Shown here piece by piece: positions 1 to 5,801 of a stretch of DNA of 6,919 bases. Each line of letters begins with the position of its first letter. Within the stretch, counting starts at the first letter, position 1. Both the position numbers and the translations under genes were made by a program. Under the pieces are notes generated by a model. That model made no database searches and was not told the origin of the DNA. It worked only from the letters and a program-made list of their open reading frames with translations. The stretch spans positions 1 to 6,919 of the forward strand of contig JBBRZF010000179.1 in NCBI GenBank assembly GCA_038236965.1, given 5' to 3'. The DNA is from JBBRZF01 sp038236965 (GTDB lineage: Bacteria; Acidobacteriota; Terriglobia; Terriglobales; Acidobacteriaceae).

Positions 1-684
1 ATTCACGGCGCGCGCTCCGCTTGAGAGGATGGCCTTGCCGAGAGCGTCGTTGGCTTCGGGATGTTGCGGCAGCAGCACGGTGGGCCGGTCTTTGCGGACG
101 ATGCCAGCCTTCTCGCCTGCGATCTCGGTGATGGTGTTGCCAAGATATTTCTGGTGATCGAGAGCGATGTCGGCAATGACGGAGACACAGGGTTCGAGCA
201 CGTTGGTCGCGTCCAGACGCCCGCCGAGTCCGACCTCCACTACTGCGATCTGCACGCCCGCGTCGGCGAAACGCACGAAGGCCATCGCCGTCAGCATCTC
301 GAAAAAGCTGGGCTGGTGCGGCAACTTGTTTTTCGCGACCGCGCGTTCCGCGGCTGACTGCACGCGCTCATAGACGTCGGCAAAAAGAGTATCGGCTATG
401 TCGTGGCCATCGATATTGATGCGTTCATTGATGCGCACGAGGTGCGGCGAAGTGTAGAGACCCGTATGGTATCCGGCAGCGCGCAGGATGGAAGCCAGCG
501 TTGCAGCCGTGGAGCCTTTGCCGTTGGTGCCCGCGATGAGCACGCTGGCAAATCGCTGCTCAGGATTGCCGAGCTCAGCCAGCAGCACGCGCATGTGGTC
601 GAGATGGAACTTGAAAGCAGGCGTGTTGTGCAGTTCGTGTCCGAGTTCATAGAGCCGGGCAACGGCGTTTTCGTAAGCAGACAT
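1..684 (-). CDS. folC: Bifunctional folylpolyglutamate synthase / dihydrofolate synthase, N-terminal part
   Basis: FolC adds glutamate to dihydropteroate and then further glutamates to folates, using ATP, in the cytoplasm. The 228 visible codons cover roughly the N-terminal half of a protein that is usually about 420-450 residues; the rest lies beyond the left edge. Family motifs appear in order: the P-loop GTNGKGS (residues 52-58), TSPHL followed by ERI (78-89, the omega-loop region), the central LGGRLDATN (153-161), DH at 176-177, and EKAGI (191-195). The ATG at 684-682 is chosen because the protein starts just as FolC proteins do (short helix before the P-loop). The only Shine-Dalgarno-like sequence, CAGGA, lies very close to the ATG, so initiation may be weak. 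The gene lies downstream of accD and rubrerythrin on the same strand but behind a probable terminator. The assignment is firm on motifs. Confidence 0.95.
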   Translation of the reverse strand, partial: MSAYENAVARLYELGHELHNTPAFKFHLDHMRVLLAELGNPEQRFASVLIAGTNGKGSTAATLASILRAAGYHTGLYTSPHLVRINERINIDGHDIADTLFADVYERVQSAAERAVAKNKLPHQPSFFEMLTAMAFVRFADAGVQIAVVEVGLGGRLDATNVLEPCVSVIADIALDHQKYLGNTITEIAGEKAGIVRKDRPTVLLPQHPEANDALGKAILSSGARAVN

Positions 685-701
685 GTCCTGTTGATTATCG
701 C

Positions 702-737
702 AAAAATGCGAAGCCCCAGCGCGTCTGCGTTAGGGCT
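702..737 (-). terminator. Probable intrinsic terminator after the rubrerythrin gene
   Basis: An inverted repeat pairs 712-722 with 727-737 (11 positions, one mismatch and one G-U pair) around a four-base loop. On the minus strand the stem is followed, after five bases, by a run of five T (702-706). It lies 24 bases beyond the rubrerythrin stop and ends before the folC ATG. The short gap before the T run makes it less than ideal. The T run also sits in a small CGCA/TGCG palindrome (700-710). Confidence 0.55.
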
Positions 738-761
738 GGGCAAAATGCCTCTTCCATGCGT

Positions 762-1319
762 TTAGTGGATGACGTCGAACTTCTCGCGGGGCGTGTTGCA
801 AATGAGGCAGTGCATGAGTTCCGCGTCGTCCGTGGTGAATCCGCAAACGATGCAGACGTAGAAGGTGGTTGCCGTCCGCTGATTTTCCAGGGTCTCGATG
901 GCATTGCGATACAGCGCAGCGTGACCGGCTTCGGCTTCCATCGCCAACTGGAAGGTCCGCATGGCGGCGACATTGTGTTGCGAATCGGCTTCGCGGATGA
1001 AGTCCGGATACATGACGTCGCGCTCGTACTCTTCTCCGGCAAGGGCGACCTTCAGGTTTTCAGCGGTCGTGTTCACTTCAGGTTCGTGGATATGGGCGGC
1101 CGGAGTAGCTCCCAGGCGTTGCAGCACGCGCGCATGGTTTGAAGCGTGGATCTTCTCCGCACTCGAGGCGGCACGGAACAGCGTGGCCACCCGAAGGTAT
1201 CCATCTTGCTCGGCGCGCACGGCAAACAAGCCGTACTTGTGCGCGGCATTGCTCTCGCCCTCATAGGCGGCTTGCAGGTTCTTGATCGTGGTTTCCGTGG
1301 ACGCAGTGATCATAGACAT
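762..1319 (-). CDS. Rubrerythrin (diiron peroxidase with C-terminal rubredoxin-like domain)
   Basis: Rubrerythrins reduce hydrogen peroxide in the cytoplasm using a diiron centre, fed with electrons through a rubredoxin-type Fe(Cys)4 site. The 185-residue protein has the four-helix ferritin-like domain at about 10-140. All ligands known from Desulfovibrio rubrerythrin can be aligned: E22, E55 with H58 (ExxH), E96 and E99, and E130 with H133 (ExxH). The C-terminal metal site is C156-x2-C159 and C171-x2-C174. The second cysteine pair reads CLIC instead of the usual CPxC, and the loop between the pairs is about one residue shorter than in the Desulfovibrio protein. The start at 1319 is supported by AAGGAG seven bases upstream; a second ATG two codons later (1313) is possible. 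The gene is bracketed by terminator-like hairpins, so it is probably its own transcription unit rather than part of an accD-folC operon. Confidence 0.93.
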   Translation of the reverse strand: MSMITASTETTIKNLQAAYEGESNAAHKYGLFAVRAEQDGYLRVATLFRAASSAEKIHASNHARVLQRLGATPAAHIHEPEVNTTAENLKVALAGEEYERDVMYPDFIREADSQHNVAAMRTFQLAMEAEAGHAALYRNAIETLENQRTATTFYVCIVCGFTTDDAELMHCLICNTPREKFDVIH

Positions 1320-1326
1320 AGGATGA

Positions 1327-1332
1327 CTCCTT
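1327..1332 (-). promoter_or_regulatory. Strong ribosome binding site for rubrerythrin
   Basis: The minus strand reads AAGGAG here, seven bases before the ATG at 1319. It is the best Shine-Dalgarno sequence of the recognised minus-strand genes and favours the ATG at 1319 over the one at 1313. Confidence 0.8.
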
Positions 1333-1340
1333 ACAAAGCG

Positions 1341-1369
1341 ATTCTATGCCGCGCGTTCCCCTGAGTCTG
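1341..1369 (-). promoter_or_regulatory. Candidate promoter for rubrerythrin
   Basis: On the minus strand TAGAAT (1346-1341) matches the -10 consensus at five of six positions. CAGACT (1369-1364) lies 17 bases upstream but is a poor -35 box (three of six). The site falls between the accD terminator and the rubrerythrin RBS, where a promoter would be needed if the gene is transcribed alone. No operator palindrome is visible. The call rests on short matches only. Confidence 0.35.
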
Positions 1370-1375
1370 TGACAG

Positions 1376-1405
1376 AAAAACAGGCACAGCGTGAGCCGTG
1401 CCTGT
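1376..1405 (-). terminator. Intrinsic terminator after accD
   Basis: An 11-position stem with one mismatch has outer arms ACAGGCAC (1380-1387) and GTGCCTGT (1398-1405), inner pairs GC/GC, and a GTGA loop. On the minus strand a run of five T follows directly (1376-1380, the first overlapping the stem base). It lies just after the accD stop codon. This is the clearest terminator in the window and separates accD from rubrerythrin. Confidence 0.8.
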
Positions 1406-1422
1406 GTGAAACGTAAATCCGT

Positions 1423-2277
1423 TTACGCGCGCTTCGGGGTCTGCATGAAGGCGAAGGCGCGAGCGATGTAGCTCTTCAGGTCGCGACGATGCACCACGGC
1501 GTCGAGCATGCCGTGCTCCATGAGGAATTCGCTGCGCTGGAAACCTTCCGGCAATTTTTGACGAATAGTCTGCTCGATGACGCGGGGTCCGGCGAATCCG
1601 ATGAGCGCTCCCGGTTCGGCAATGTTCAAATCGCCGAGCATGGCGAAGGACGCCGTGACGCCTCCGGTCGTCGGGTCGGTGAGCACGGAGATGTAAGGCA
1701 CTTTAGCGGCGTGCATACGCGCCAGCGCGGAGCTGATCTTCGCCAGCGTCATCAGACTGATGACGCCTTCCATCATGCGAGCGCCGCCGGATGCGGAGAC
1801 GATGATGAGCGGCATCTTCGCGTCCGTCGCTTTCTCCACCGCACGGGTGATGGTCTCTCCGACAACGGCGCCCATGCTGCCGCCGATGAAGGAATATTCC
1901 ATCGCGCTGACGTAAACGGGCTGACCGTTCATCTGGCCGCGCGCGTTGATGATCGCGTCGTTGAGTCCGCTGTTTTTCTGTGCGGCCTTCAGTCGTCCGG
2001 CGTAGGGCTTCAGGTCAACGAACTTCAGTGGGTCGGTGGAGACCAGGTTCAAGTCCTCAAGCTCGTAGCTGCCTCCGTCGAGCAATTGCGCGATGCGCGT
2101 GCGCGCGTCGATGCGGAAATGCTTGTCGCACTTCGGGCAGACGGTGAAATTCTCTTCGAGATCTTTTTTCCAGATGATCTGGCGGCACTGTTCGCACTTT
2201 ACCCAGAGCCCTTCGGTCTTAACTTTCTTTTCGCCCGAAGTATCCAATTCCTGCGGTTGCCGCTTGAACCACGTCAT
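1423..2277 (-). CDS. accD: Acetyl-CoA carboxylase carboxyltransferase subunit beta
   Basis: AccD forms, with AccA, the carboxyltransferase that moves the carboxyl group from biotin on AccB to acetyl-CoA, giving malonyl-CoA for fatty acid synthesis. Using the ATG at 2277 the protein is 284 residues, close to the usual size, and begins MTWFKR, like other AccD proteins. A four-cysteine zinc ribbon is intact (C28, C31, C47, C50). The crotonase-fold segments follow: GGSMGAVVGE, SASGGARM, LTDPTTGGVTASFAMLGD and GFAGPRVIEQT. The reading frame stays open upstream to an ATG at 2292, which has GGGAA just before it, and to a TTG at 2313; these would add 5 or 12 residues unlike the family, so I prefer 2277 although its RBS is weak. 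A terminator lies just beyond the stop codon. No accA is present in the window. Confidence 0.96.
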   Translation of the reverse strand: MTWFKRQPQELDTSGEKKVKTEGLWVKCEQCRQIIWKKDLEENFTVCPKCDKHFRIDARTRIAQLLDGGSYELEDLNLVSTDPLKFVDLKPYAGRLKAAQKNSGLNDAIINARGQMNGQPVYVSAMEYSFIGGSMGAVVGETITRAVEKATDAKMPLIIVSASGGARMMEGVISLMTLAKISSALARMHAAKVPYISVLTDPTTGGVTASFAMLGDLNIAEPGALIGFAGPRVIEQTIRQKLPEGFQRSEFLMEHGMLDAVVHRRDLKSYIARAFAFMQTPKRA

Positions 2278-2336
2278 AAAGAAGTTTTCCATTTCCCGGT
2301 TCCCAGTTCCCAAATCGTTTCGTGGGAAGGACCGTG

Positions 2337-2355
2337 CGCCGCGATGCCAGCGGCG
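2337..2355. other. GC-rich hairpin in the rlmH-accD spacer
   Basis: CGCCGC (2337-2342) and GCGGCG (2350-2355) are perfect inverted repeats around a seven-base loop. The spacer between the rlmH stop and the accD start region is about 100 bases. No T run follows on either strand, so it is not a standard terminator. It could be an attenuation or RNA-stability element in the accD leader, or simple GC-rich chance. No convincing promoter was found in the spacer. Confidence 0.35.
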
Positions 2356-2392
2356 GATGATGAAAGTCGGCGTCGGTACGCCATGGTTCCCG

Positions 2393-2833
2393 TCAGTGCC
2401 CCCCGTGGTAGGGGTGGCCTTTAAGGATTGTAAATCCTCGATACAGTTGTTCGGCTAAAACAACGCGCGCCAGTTCATGGGGCAGCGTCATGCGTCCCAA
2501 GGAAAGCTTGAATTGCGCGGCTTTTAGTGCTTCCGGGCTCCATCCGTCGGCCGGGCCTATGGCGAAGATAAGCTCTTGCGTACCACGGTCCTGCTGCTCG
2601 CGCAAGAACTCAGCCAACTCCTCGGAACTCATCTGTTTGCCACGCGGATCGAGTGCGACAAAGATGGGCGCGGTGCGTCCCTGCTTTTCAAGCTGCTTGA
2701 GCAACGCAGATTCCGTGGCTATCTCCGCGCCTTCGGTAGGCGTGTAGCGCCCGAGACGTTTCAGATACTCGGCGGTAAGCGAGGCAATGGCCGCTTCCTT
2801 CGTTTTTCCGATCCAGGCGACGCGCAGCTTCAC
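2393..2833 (-). CDS. rlmH: 23S rRNA (pseudouridine-1915-N3)-methyltransferase RlmH
   Basis: RlmH, a SPOUT-fold enzyme, methylates pseudouridine 1915 in helix 69 of 23S rRNA on assembled 70S ribosomes, using S-adenosylmethionine. The 146-residue length is close to the family norm of about 155. The N-terminus MKLRVAWIGKTK is typical. The SAM-binding knot is seen in FVALDPRGK (58-66), FAIGPADGW (about 89-97, usually IGGadG, here with Pro replacing the second Gly), and the C-terminal LSLGRMTLPHELARVVLAEQ, LYRGFTILKGHPYH. The start is GTG at 2833, supported by GTAAGGT seven bases upstream. In many bacteria rlmH follows rsfS directly; here a regulator gene and three opposite-strand genes lie between them. 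accD follows about 100 bases downstream on the same strand. Confidence 0.95.
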   Translation of the reverse strand: MKLRVAWIGKTKEAAIASLTAEYLKRLGRYTPTEGAEIATESALLKQLEKQGRTAPIFVALDPRGKQMSSEELAEFLREQQDRGTQELIFAIGPADGWSPEALKAAQFKLSLGRMTLPHELARVVLAEQLYRGFTILKGHPYHGGH

Positions 2834-2842
2834 CGCTTGACC

Positions 2843-2871
2843 TTACCAGTTCCGCAGCGATGGCGTATAGT
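2843..2871 (+). promoter_or_regulatory. Candidate promoter of the plus-strand small-protein operon, in a divergent spacer
   Basis: The 57-base spacer between the divergent rlmH and 2891 starts contains TTACCA (2843-2848), a 17-base gap, and TATAGT (2866-2871). These match the -35 box at four and the -10 box at five of six positions. The predicted transcript start would be about 13 bases before the ATG at 2891. On the opposite strand TACTAT overlaps the same bases and could serve rlmH with a poor -35. The near-palindrome GTATAGTAC (2865-2873) reflects this overlap. Confidence 0.45.
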
Positions 2872-2890
2872 ACGCGGCAGAGCACGCTTC

Positions 2891-3328
2891 ATGAAGATCA
2901 TTTTTATCCTCGCGCTGGTACTGATAGTCTTCGTCGTCTTCCGGCGAATGAATCGTGACGTGGTGCTCACCGTCGAACCGCCTAAGCTTTGGGAACAACG
3001 TCCGCCGCTCGCTTTCGATGACTTCTACGCGCAGCACTACGCCGATAGCGGGCTGTCGAAAGAAGTCGTGCAGGCGGGCCTGGAACAGTTATCGCGCTTG
3101 CTGAAGGTGCCCGCCGAACAACTCCGTCCCGACGATCGCTTGGAAGACTTGAACCCCGGCGCGATAGAAAAAGCAGAGAAATGGATTGAGACCCTCAGCA
3201 ACGCTCCGTTGATCGGCCCGGCAATCAAAGAAAAGCTTGCGAGCCTGGACTTGAACATCGTGACCGTTGACGACTACATCCGCAAACTCGCCCACCTCGG
3301 CGAACAGCTGCAGGGAGAAGGTGCGTGA
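2891..3328 (+). CDS. Membrane-anchored protein with degenerate acyl-carrier-protein-like domain
   Basis: I do not recognise this 145-residue protein as a named family. It begins with one hydrophobic helix (residues 2-17, rich in I, L, V, F) followed by RR, which suggests a membrane anchor with a cytoplasmic body. Residues about 55-137 read like an acyl carrier protein: a first helix ending in LLKVPAEQLRPDDRLEDL, a second helix from about 90, and a last helix introduced by VTVDDYIRKL. In a carrier protein the segment after EDL is GxDSL; here it is NPGAI, so the phosphopantetheine serine is replaced by Ala91 and the preceding Asp by Gly90. It therefore should not carry a 4'-phosphopantetheine arm, and its role is unknown. 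The ATG at 2891 is chosen because the frame upstream of it lies antisense to rlmH; its RBS is weak. The stop overlaps the next gene. Confidence 0.75.
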   Translation: MKIIFILALVLIVFVVFRRMNRDVVLTVEPPKLWEQRPPLAFDDFYAQHYADSGLSKEVVQAGLEQLSRLLKVPAEQLRPDDRLEDLNPGAIEKAEKWIETLSNAPLIGPAIKEKLASLDLNIVTVDDYIRKLAHLGEQLQGEGA

Positions 3329-3453
3329 ACCCACTCACGCTGCTTATCATTCTCGGCGCAATTGGATTTGTCATCTTGTTCGCGCTGAAAGTCACGCGTG
3401 AATCGCGCCGCATCGCACAAGAGAAGAGGAAGAAGAAAGGCGCTTCGTTTTGA
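3325..3453 (+). CDS. Small single-pass membrane protein, 42 residues
   Basis: The GTG start overlaps the stop of the preceding gene (GTGA, 3325-3328), and AGGGAG lies seven bases upstream (3312-3317), so translation is probably coupled. The protein starts MNPLTLLIILGAIGFVILFA, a single hydrophobic helix at about 4-21. A strongly basic hydrophilic tail follows (KVTRESRRIAQEKRKKKGASF) and, by the positive-inside rule, should be cytoplasmic. No family is recognised. Its pairing with the upstream membrane-anchored protein suggests that the two act together at the membrane. The overlap, the good RBS and the sharp hydrophobic/basic division support a real gene, though its shortness limits certainty. 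Confidence 0.65.
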   Translation: MNPLTLLIILGAIGFVILFALKVTRESRRIAQEKRKKKGASF

Positions 3454-3465
3454 ACACTGCGAACG

Positions 3466-4503
3466 ATGACCTTTGGGAACAGCCTCACCGCTCGTGGTGT
3501 CTATAGAGACATGGCATACAGAGCAATCGCGCACCGCTTTCTACGGATGACGGCTCTGCTCGTGCTTGGTCTCTGCATTCTTCTGATTGCGTTGGCTCAG
3601 TTTCAGCAGCGTCTTCTTCGCTATCGTGTCGAGCGATTGCTCGCAGACATTCATTCCGTACGTCTCCACCAAAGCACGTGGAACGATGCGCAGATTCTGA
3701 TGAAGCGCTGGGGTGCATGGGGACACTACGAGGGAAATTGTTCGGCAAACGATTGCCGATACGGGATCGTGCTAGAGGATTTCGGCTCAAGGCTGTTGAG
3801 GACGAATGCTCACAGACTGAATTACGATTTACTTAGACACTTGTCGGCATTCCGTATCTATCAATTGGTCGGCGGCAGATTTGCGTCGATGGTTGTCGAG
3901 TTTATCGTGCAGGACGGCACCATCTGGAGAACAAGTGCTGCGCTCGTTATCCAGGTTCCACCTCAAAGCTCCCCTAAGTTCGGGTTCGGAGAATATTCGC
4001 TCATTGTGCGAACCCATAGCCGTCAAGCTCTTGCCGATGGCCCCGGTATTCTCGGTTCAGACGGACAACTCGCACAACATCCGGACTATAAGATTGGCCG
4101 ACCTGGGGGGTGCACGGCTTGCTTAATGGCAACGGTCATTTACACGCCACATTTGGCGCAGTCCGAGATTCAACGTCTCACCGCGTTTAATCTCTCCTGC
4201 CTTACGCGACTTCACGCTTGCACAACGCTCGAAGAGGTCTTGCCTGCGGTGCGAGGGTTGCACCTCTATCCGATAACCGAACCCGACGACCATCCGGTTG
4301 ACCCTCCGCGATTGCCGCCCCGGCCATGCGATATTCCAATTTGGGCCTTGGGAAGGGACGCAACTTTTGTACTCGTAGTCGATGCTCTTTCGACTAGAAA
4401 GGAGCAAGCATACGGTCAGGAGCACGAAAAGGCCGAGGTCAAGGTCATTGCACTTCGCTCAAAGAGCCGTCGCCTTGGCCAGTCGGCACGGTACTCACGG
4501 TGA
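3466..4503 (+). CDS. Hypothetical membrane-anchored protein, frame broken before its C-terminus
   Basis: This is a 345-residue reading frame with one hydrophobic helix near the N-terminus (about 28-45, from TALLVLGLC to IALAQF). A large extracytoplasmic-looking domain with several cysteines follows (C92, C97 and the CTACLM stretch among them). No enzymatic motif is recognised. The arrangement RVERLLADIHSVRL, then STWNDAQ and WGAWGHYEGNC resembles a hypothetical family I associate with Acidobacteria; that is recollection, not a search. The last residues of this frame (SKSRRLGQSARYSR) look out of place, and the sensible continuation lies in the -1 frame from about 4464. The start is uncertain: ATG at 3466, 3511 or 3547 would all keep the membrane helix, and none has a good RBS. 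It begins 12 bases after the 42-residue gene, so it may be co-transcribed. The DNA looks less GC-rich than the neighbours. Confidence 0.7.
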   Translation: MTFGNSLTARGVYRDMAYRAIAHRFLRMTALLVLGLCILLIALAQFQQRLLRYRVERLLADIHSVRLHQSTWNDAQILMKRWGAWGHYEGNCSANDCRYGIVLEDFGSRLLRTNAHRLNYDLLRHLSAFRIYQLVGGRFASMVVEFIVQDGTIWRTSAALVIQVPPQSSPKFGFGEYSLIVRTHSRQALADGPGILGSDGQLAQHPDYKIGRPGGCTACLMATVIYTPHLAQSEIQRLTAFNLSCLTRLHACTTLEEVLPAVRGLHLYPITEPDDHPVDPPRLPPRPCDIPIWALGRDATFVLVVDALSTRKEQAYGQEHEKAEVKVIALRSKSRRLGQSARYSR

Positions 4504-4745
4504 AGCCGTACGCGGGCGAATTCGTCAATCCTCCATTCCAGTCGGCGGAGCATTTGATTCGGGGGAAGCGATACATTGTGCTTCTGCAAGCTGGATATAA
4601 CGAATACAAGTGGGACGCTCGAGAGGTTTCAGCGGATCGGTGCGGCGTGCTCGACGATACGCTAGAGATCGTGCAGCAACTTGAGAGGGGATTTGCCCAG
4701 AACGACAAGTCACGCGGGTCCGAACGCTCGGGCTTACGTTATTAG
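4398..4745 (+). pseudogene. Out-of-frame C-terminal part of the preceding hypothetical gene
   Basis: The -1 frame is open from 4398 to a TAG at 4743-4745. From about 4464 it encodes protein-like sequence: EPSPWPVGTVLTVKPYAGEF, then NPPFQSAEHLIRGKRYIVLL, CGVLDDTLEIVQQLERGF and AQND. This continues the membrane-anchored protein and has no start or RBS of its own, apart from an internal GTG at 4500. Joining the frames near AVKVIALRSK-like sequence at 4441-4464 would give a protein of about 425 residues. An indel mutation, a sequencing or assembly error, or a real -1 frameshift could explain it. The end lies 28 bases from the convergent end of the sigma-54 activator gene. Confidence 0.65.
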
Positions 4746-4773
4746 CAGTCGAACGGCACTACTTGTTCGCACC

Positions 4774-5793
4774 TCAATCCAGCCGATACTTCTTCCGCTT
4801 CTCCAGCAGCGTCTTGCGCGAGATGCCCAATAGTTCCGCCGCCTTGGATTTGCGCCCTCGCGTGTAGTCGAGCACTTCCGCGATGTGGGCGCGCTCTAGT
4901 TGTTCGAGGGTCACGATCTTGCTGGCTGCGCTGCCGCCCTTGCGCACGTAGGCGGGAAGGTCTTCGGCTTCGATGTCCGGCGCGGCGCTCATCACCACTA
5001 CGCGCTCCACGATGTTGCGCAACTCGCGCACGTTTCCCGGATACGCATATTCTTCGAGGACGGCCATGGCCGCAGGTGTGAACGAGAGTCTTTTCTTGCG
5101 ATGCAAATGCGCGAGGCGTTCGACGAAGTGCTGAGCTAAAGGCGCGATGTCGGCGGGGCGCTCGCGCAAGGGACGCACGAGGAGTGGAATCACATTGAGT
5201 CGATAGAAGAGGTCTTCGCGGAAGGTGCGTCGCGCGACAGCGTGTTCCAGATCGACGTTGGTGAGGGCAATGATTCGCGCGTGGAACAAAAAGGGGCGAT
5301 GTCCGCCGAGGCGGTCGAACTTGCGTTCGTCGATGGCGCGCAGCAACTTTGCCTGCGAAGGCATGGAGAGCGCCGCAATCTCGTCGAGCACCAGCGTACC
5401 CTGTCCGGCAGCTTCCAGGCGTCCGCGCTTCATCTGCGTGGCTCCGGTGAAGGCGCCCTTCTCGTAGCCAAAGAGTTCGCTTTCCAGTAATTCGTGTGGC
5501 AGGCTGGCGCAATCGATCTTCACCATTGGATGGTCGGCCTTGGGGCCGAGCGAGTGCAGCAGCGAGGCGACCAGGTCTTTGCCGGTACCGTTTTCTCCGC
5601 GCACCAGCACGGTGGAAGCGCTGGCCGCCACTTTCTTGATTTGTTCGAAGAGCCGCAGAGATATCGGATCTAACGCGACGAAGGCGCTCGACACCGTATC
5701 TGGCGTGAGCGCCCTCGGCACATCGTTGCTTCTGTCGGCGACCGTCTGTTGCCGGACGGCGGTCGCTTGCGGTCCTGTGGGGACGTCGCGCAT
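4774..5793 (-). CDS. Sigma-54-dependent transcriptional activator (AAA+ with Fis-type HTH), no receiver domain
   Basis: Proteins of this class bind upstream enhancers and use ATP hydrolysis to open promoters held by sigma-54 RNA polymerase. From the ATG at 5793 the protein is 339 residues. The AAA+ domain has Walker A GENGTGK (66-72), an intact sigma-54 contact loop GAFTGA (113-118), Walker B VLDE (135-138), the arginine region FREDLFYR (about 191-198) and sensor II GNVREL with R256. A Fis-type helix-turn-helix ends the protein (RGRKSKAAELLGISRKTLLEKR, about 313-334). Only about 37 residues precede the AAA+ domain, so there is no receiver, GAF or PAS domain. The frame remains open far upstream, but that part is a shadow of the rsfS tail. 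The chosen ATG lies 8 bases past the rsfS stop with GAAGGG upstream at rather long spacing. Control may be by a partner protein, as for PspF. Its target genes are unknown. Confidence 0.93.
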   Translation of the reverse strand: MRDVPTGPQATAVRQQTVADRSNDVPRALTPDTVSSAFVALDPISLRLFEQIKKVAASASTVLVRGENGTGKDLVASLLHSLGPKADHPMVKIDCASLPHELLESELFGYEKGAFTGATQMKRGRLEAAGQGTLVLDEIAALSMPSQAKLLRAIDERKFDRLGGHRPFLFHARIIALTNVDLEHAVARRTFREDLFYRLNVIPLLVRPLRERPADIAPLAQHFVERLAHLHRKKRLSFTPAAMAVLEEYAYPGNVRELRNIVERVVVMSAAPDIEAEDLPAYVRKGGSAASKIVTLEQLERAHIAEVLDYTRGRKSKAAELLGISRKTLLEKRKKYRLD

Positions 5794-5801
5794 CAGCGCA
5801 T

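Noticed and set aside
762..1142. Open frames antisense or out of frame to rubrerythrin
   Set aside because: They have no motif or RBS, and rubrerythrin has all its metal ligands in the accepted frame.
1412..1427. CGTAAA-TCCG-TTTACG palindrome at the accD stop
   Set aside because: It includes the accD stop codon region and is short. The adjacent 1380-1405 hairpin with its T run explains termination better, and no operator role can be argued.
1489..2424. A 311-codon plus-strand open frame opposite accD
   Set aside because: It is the antisense shadow of accD, whose zinc ribbon and catalytic segments are unmistakable. The predicted protein has no recognisable motif and extends into the end of rlmH.
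4382..4600. A third-frame open stretch of 72 codons over the frameshift junction
   Set aside because: Its product is Arg/Ser-rich and does not join either half of the hypothetical protein; the -1 frame gives the coherent continuation.
4746..4773. Possible bidirectional terminator in the convergent gap
   Set aside because: Only a 5-base CGAAC/GTTCG pairing with a large loop is present near 4750-4770, without a T run, so it is not supportable as a terminator.
4742..5512. A 256-codon minus-strand open frame overlapping the sigma-54 activator
   Set aside because: It is an Arg/His/Pro-rich out-of-frame reading of GC-rich coding DNA; the other frame contains the complete AAA+ and Fis motifs.
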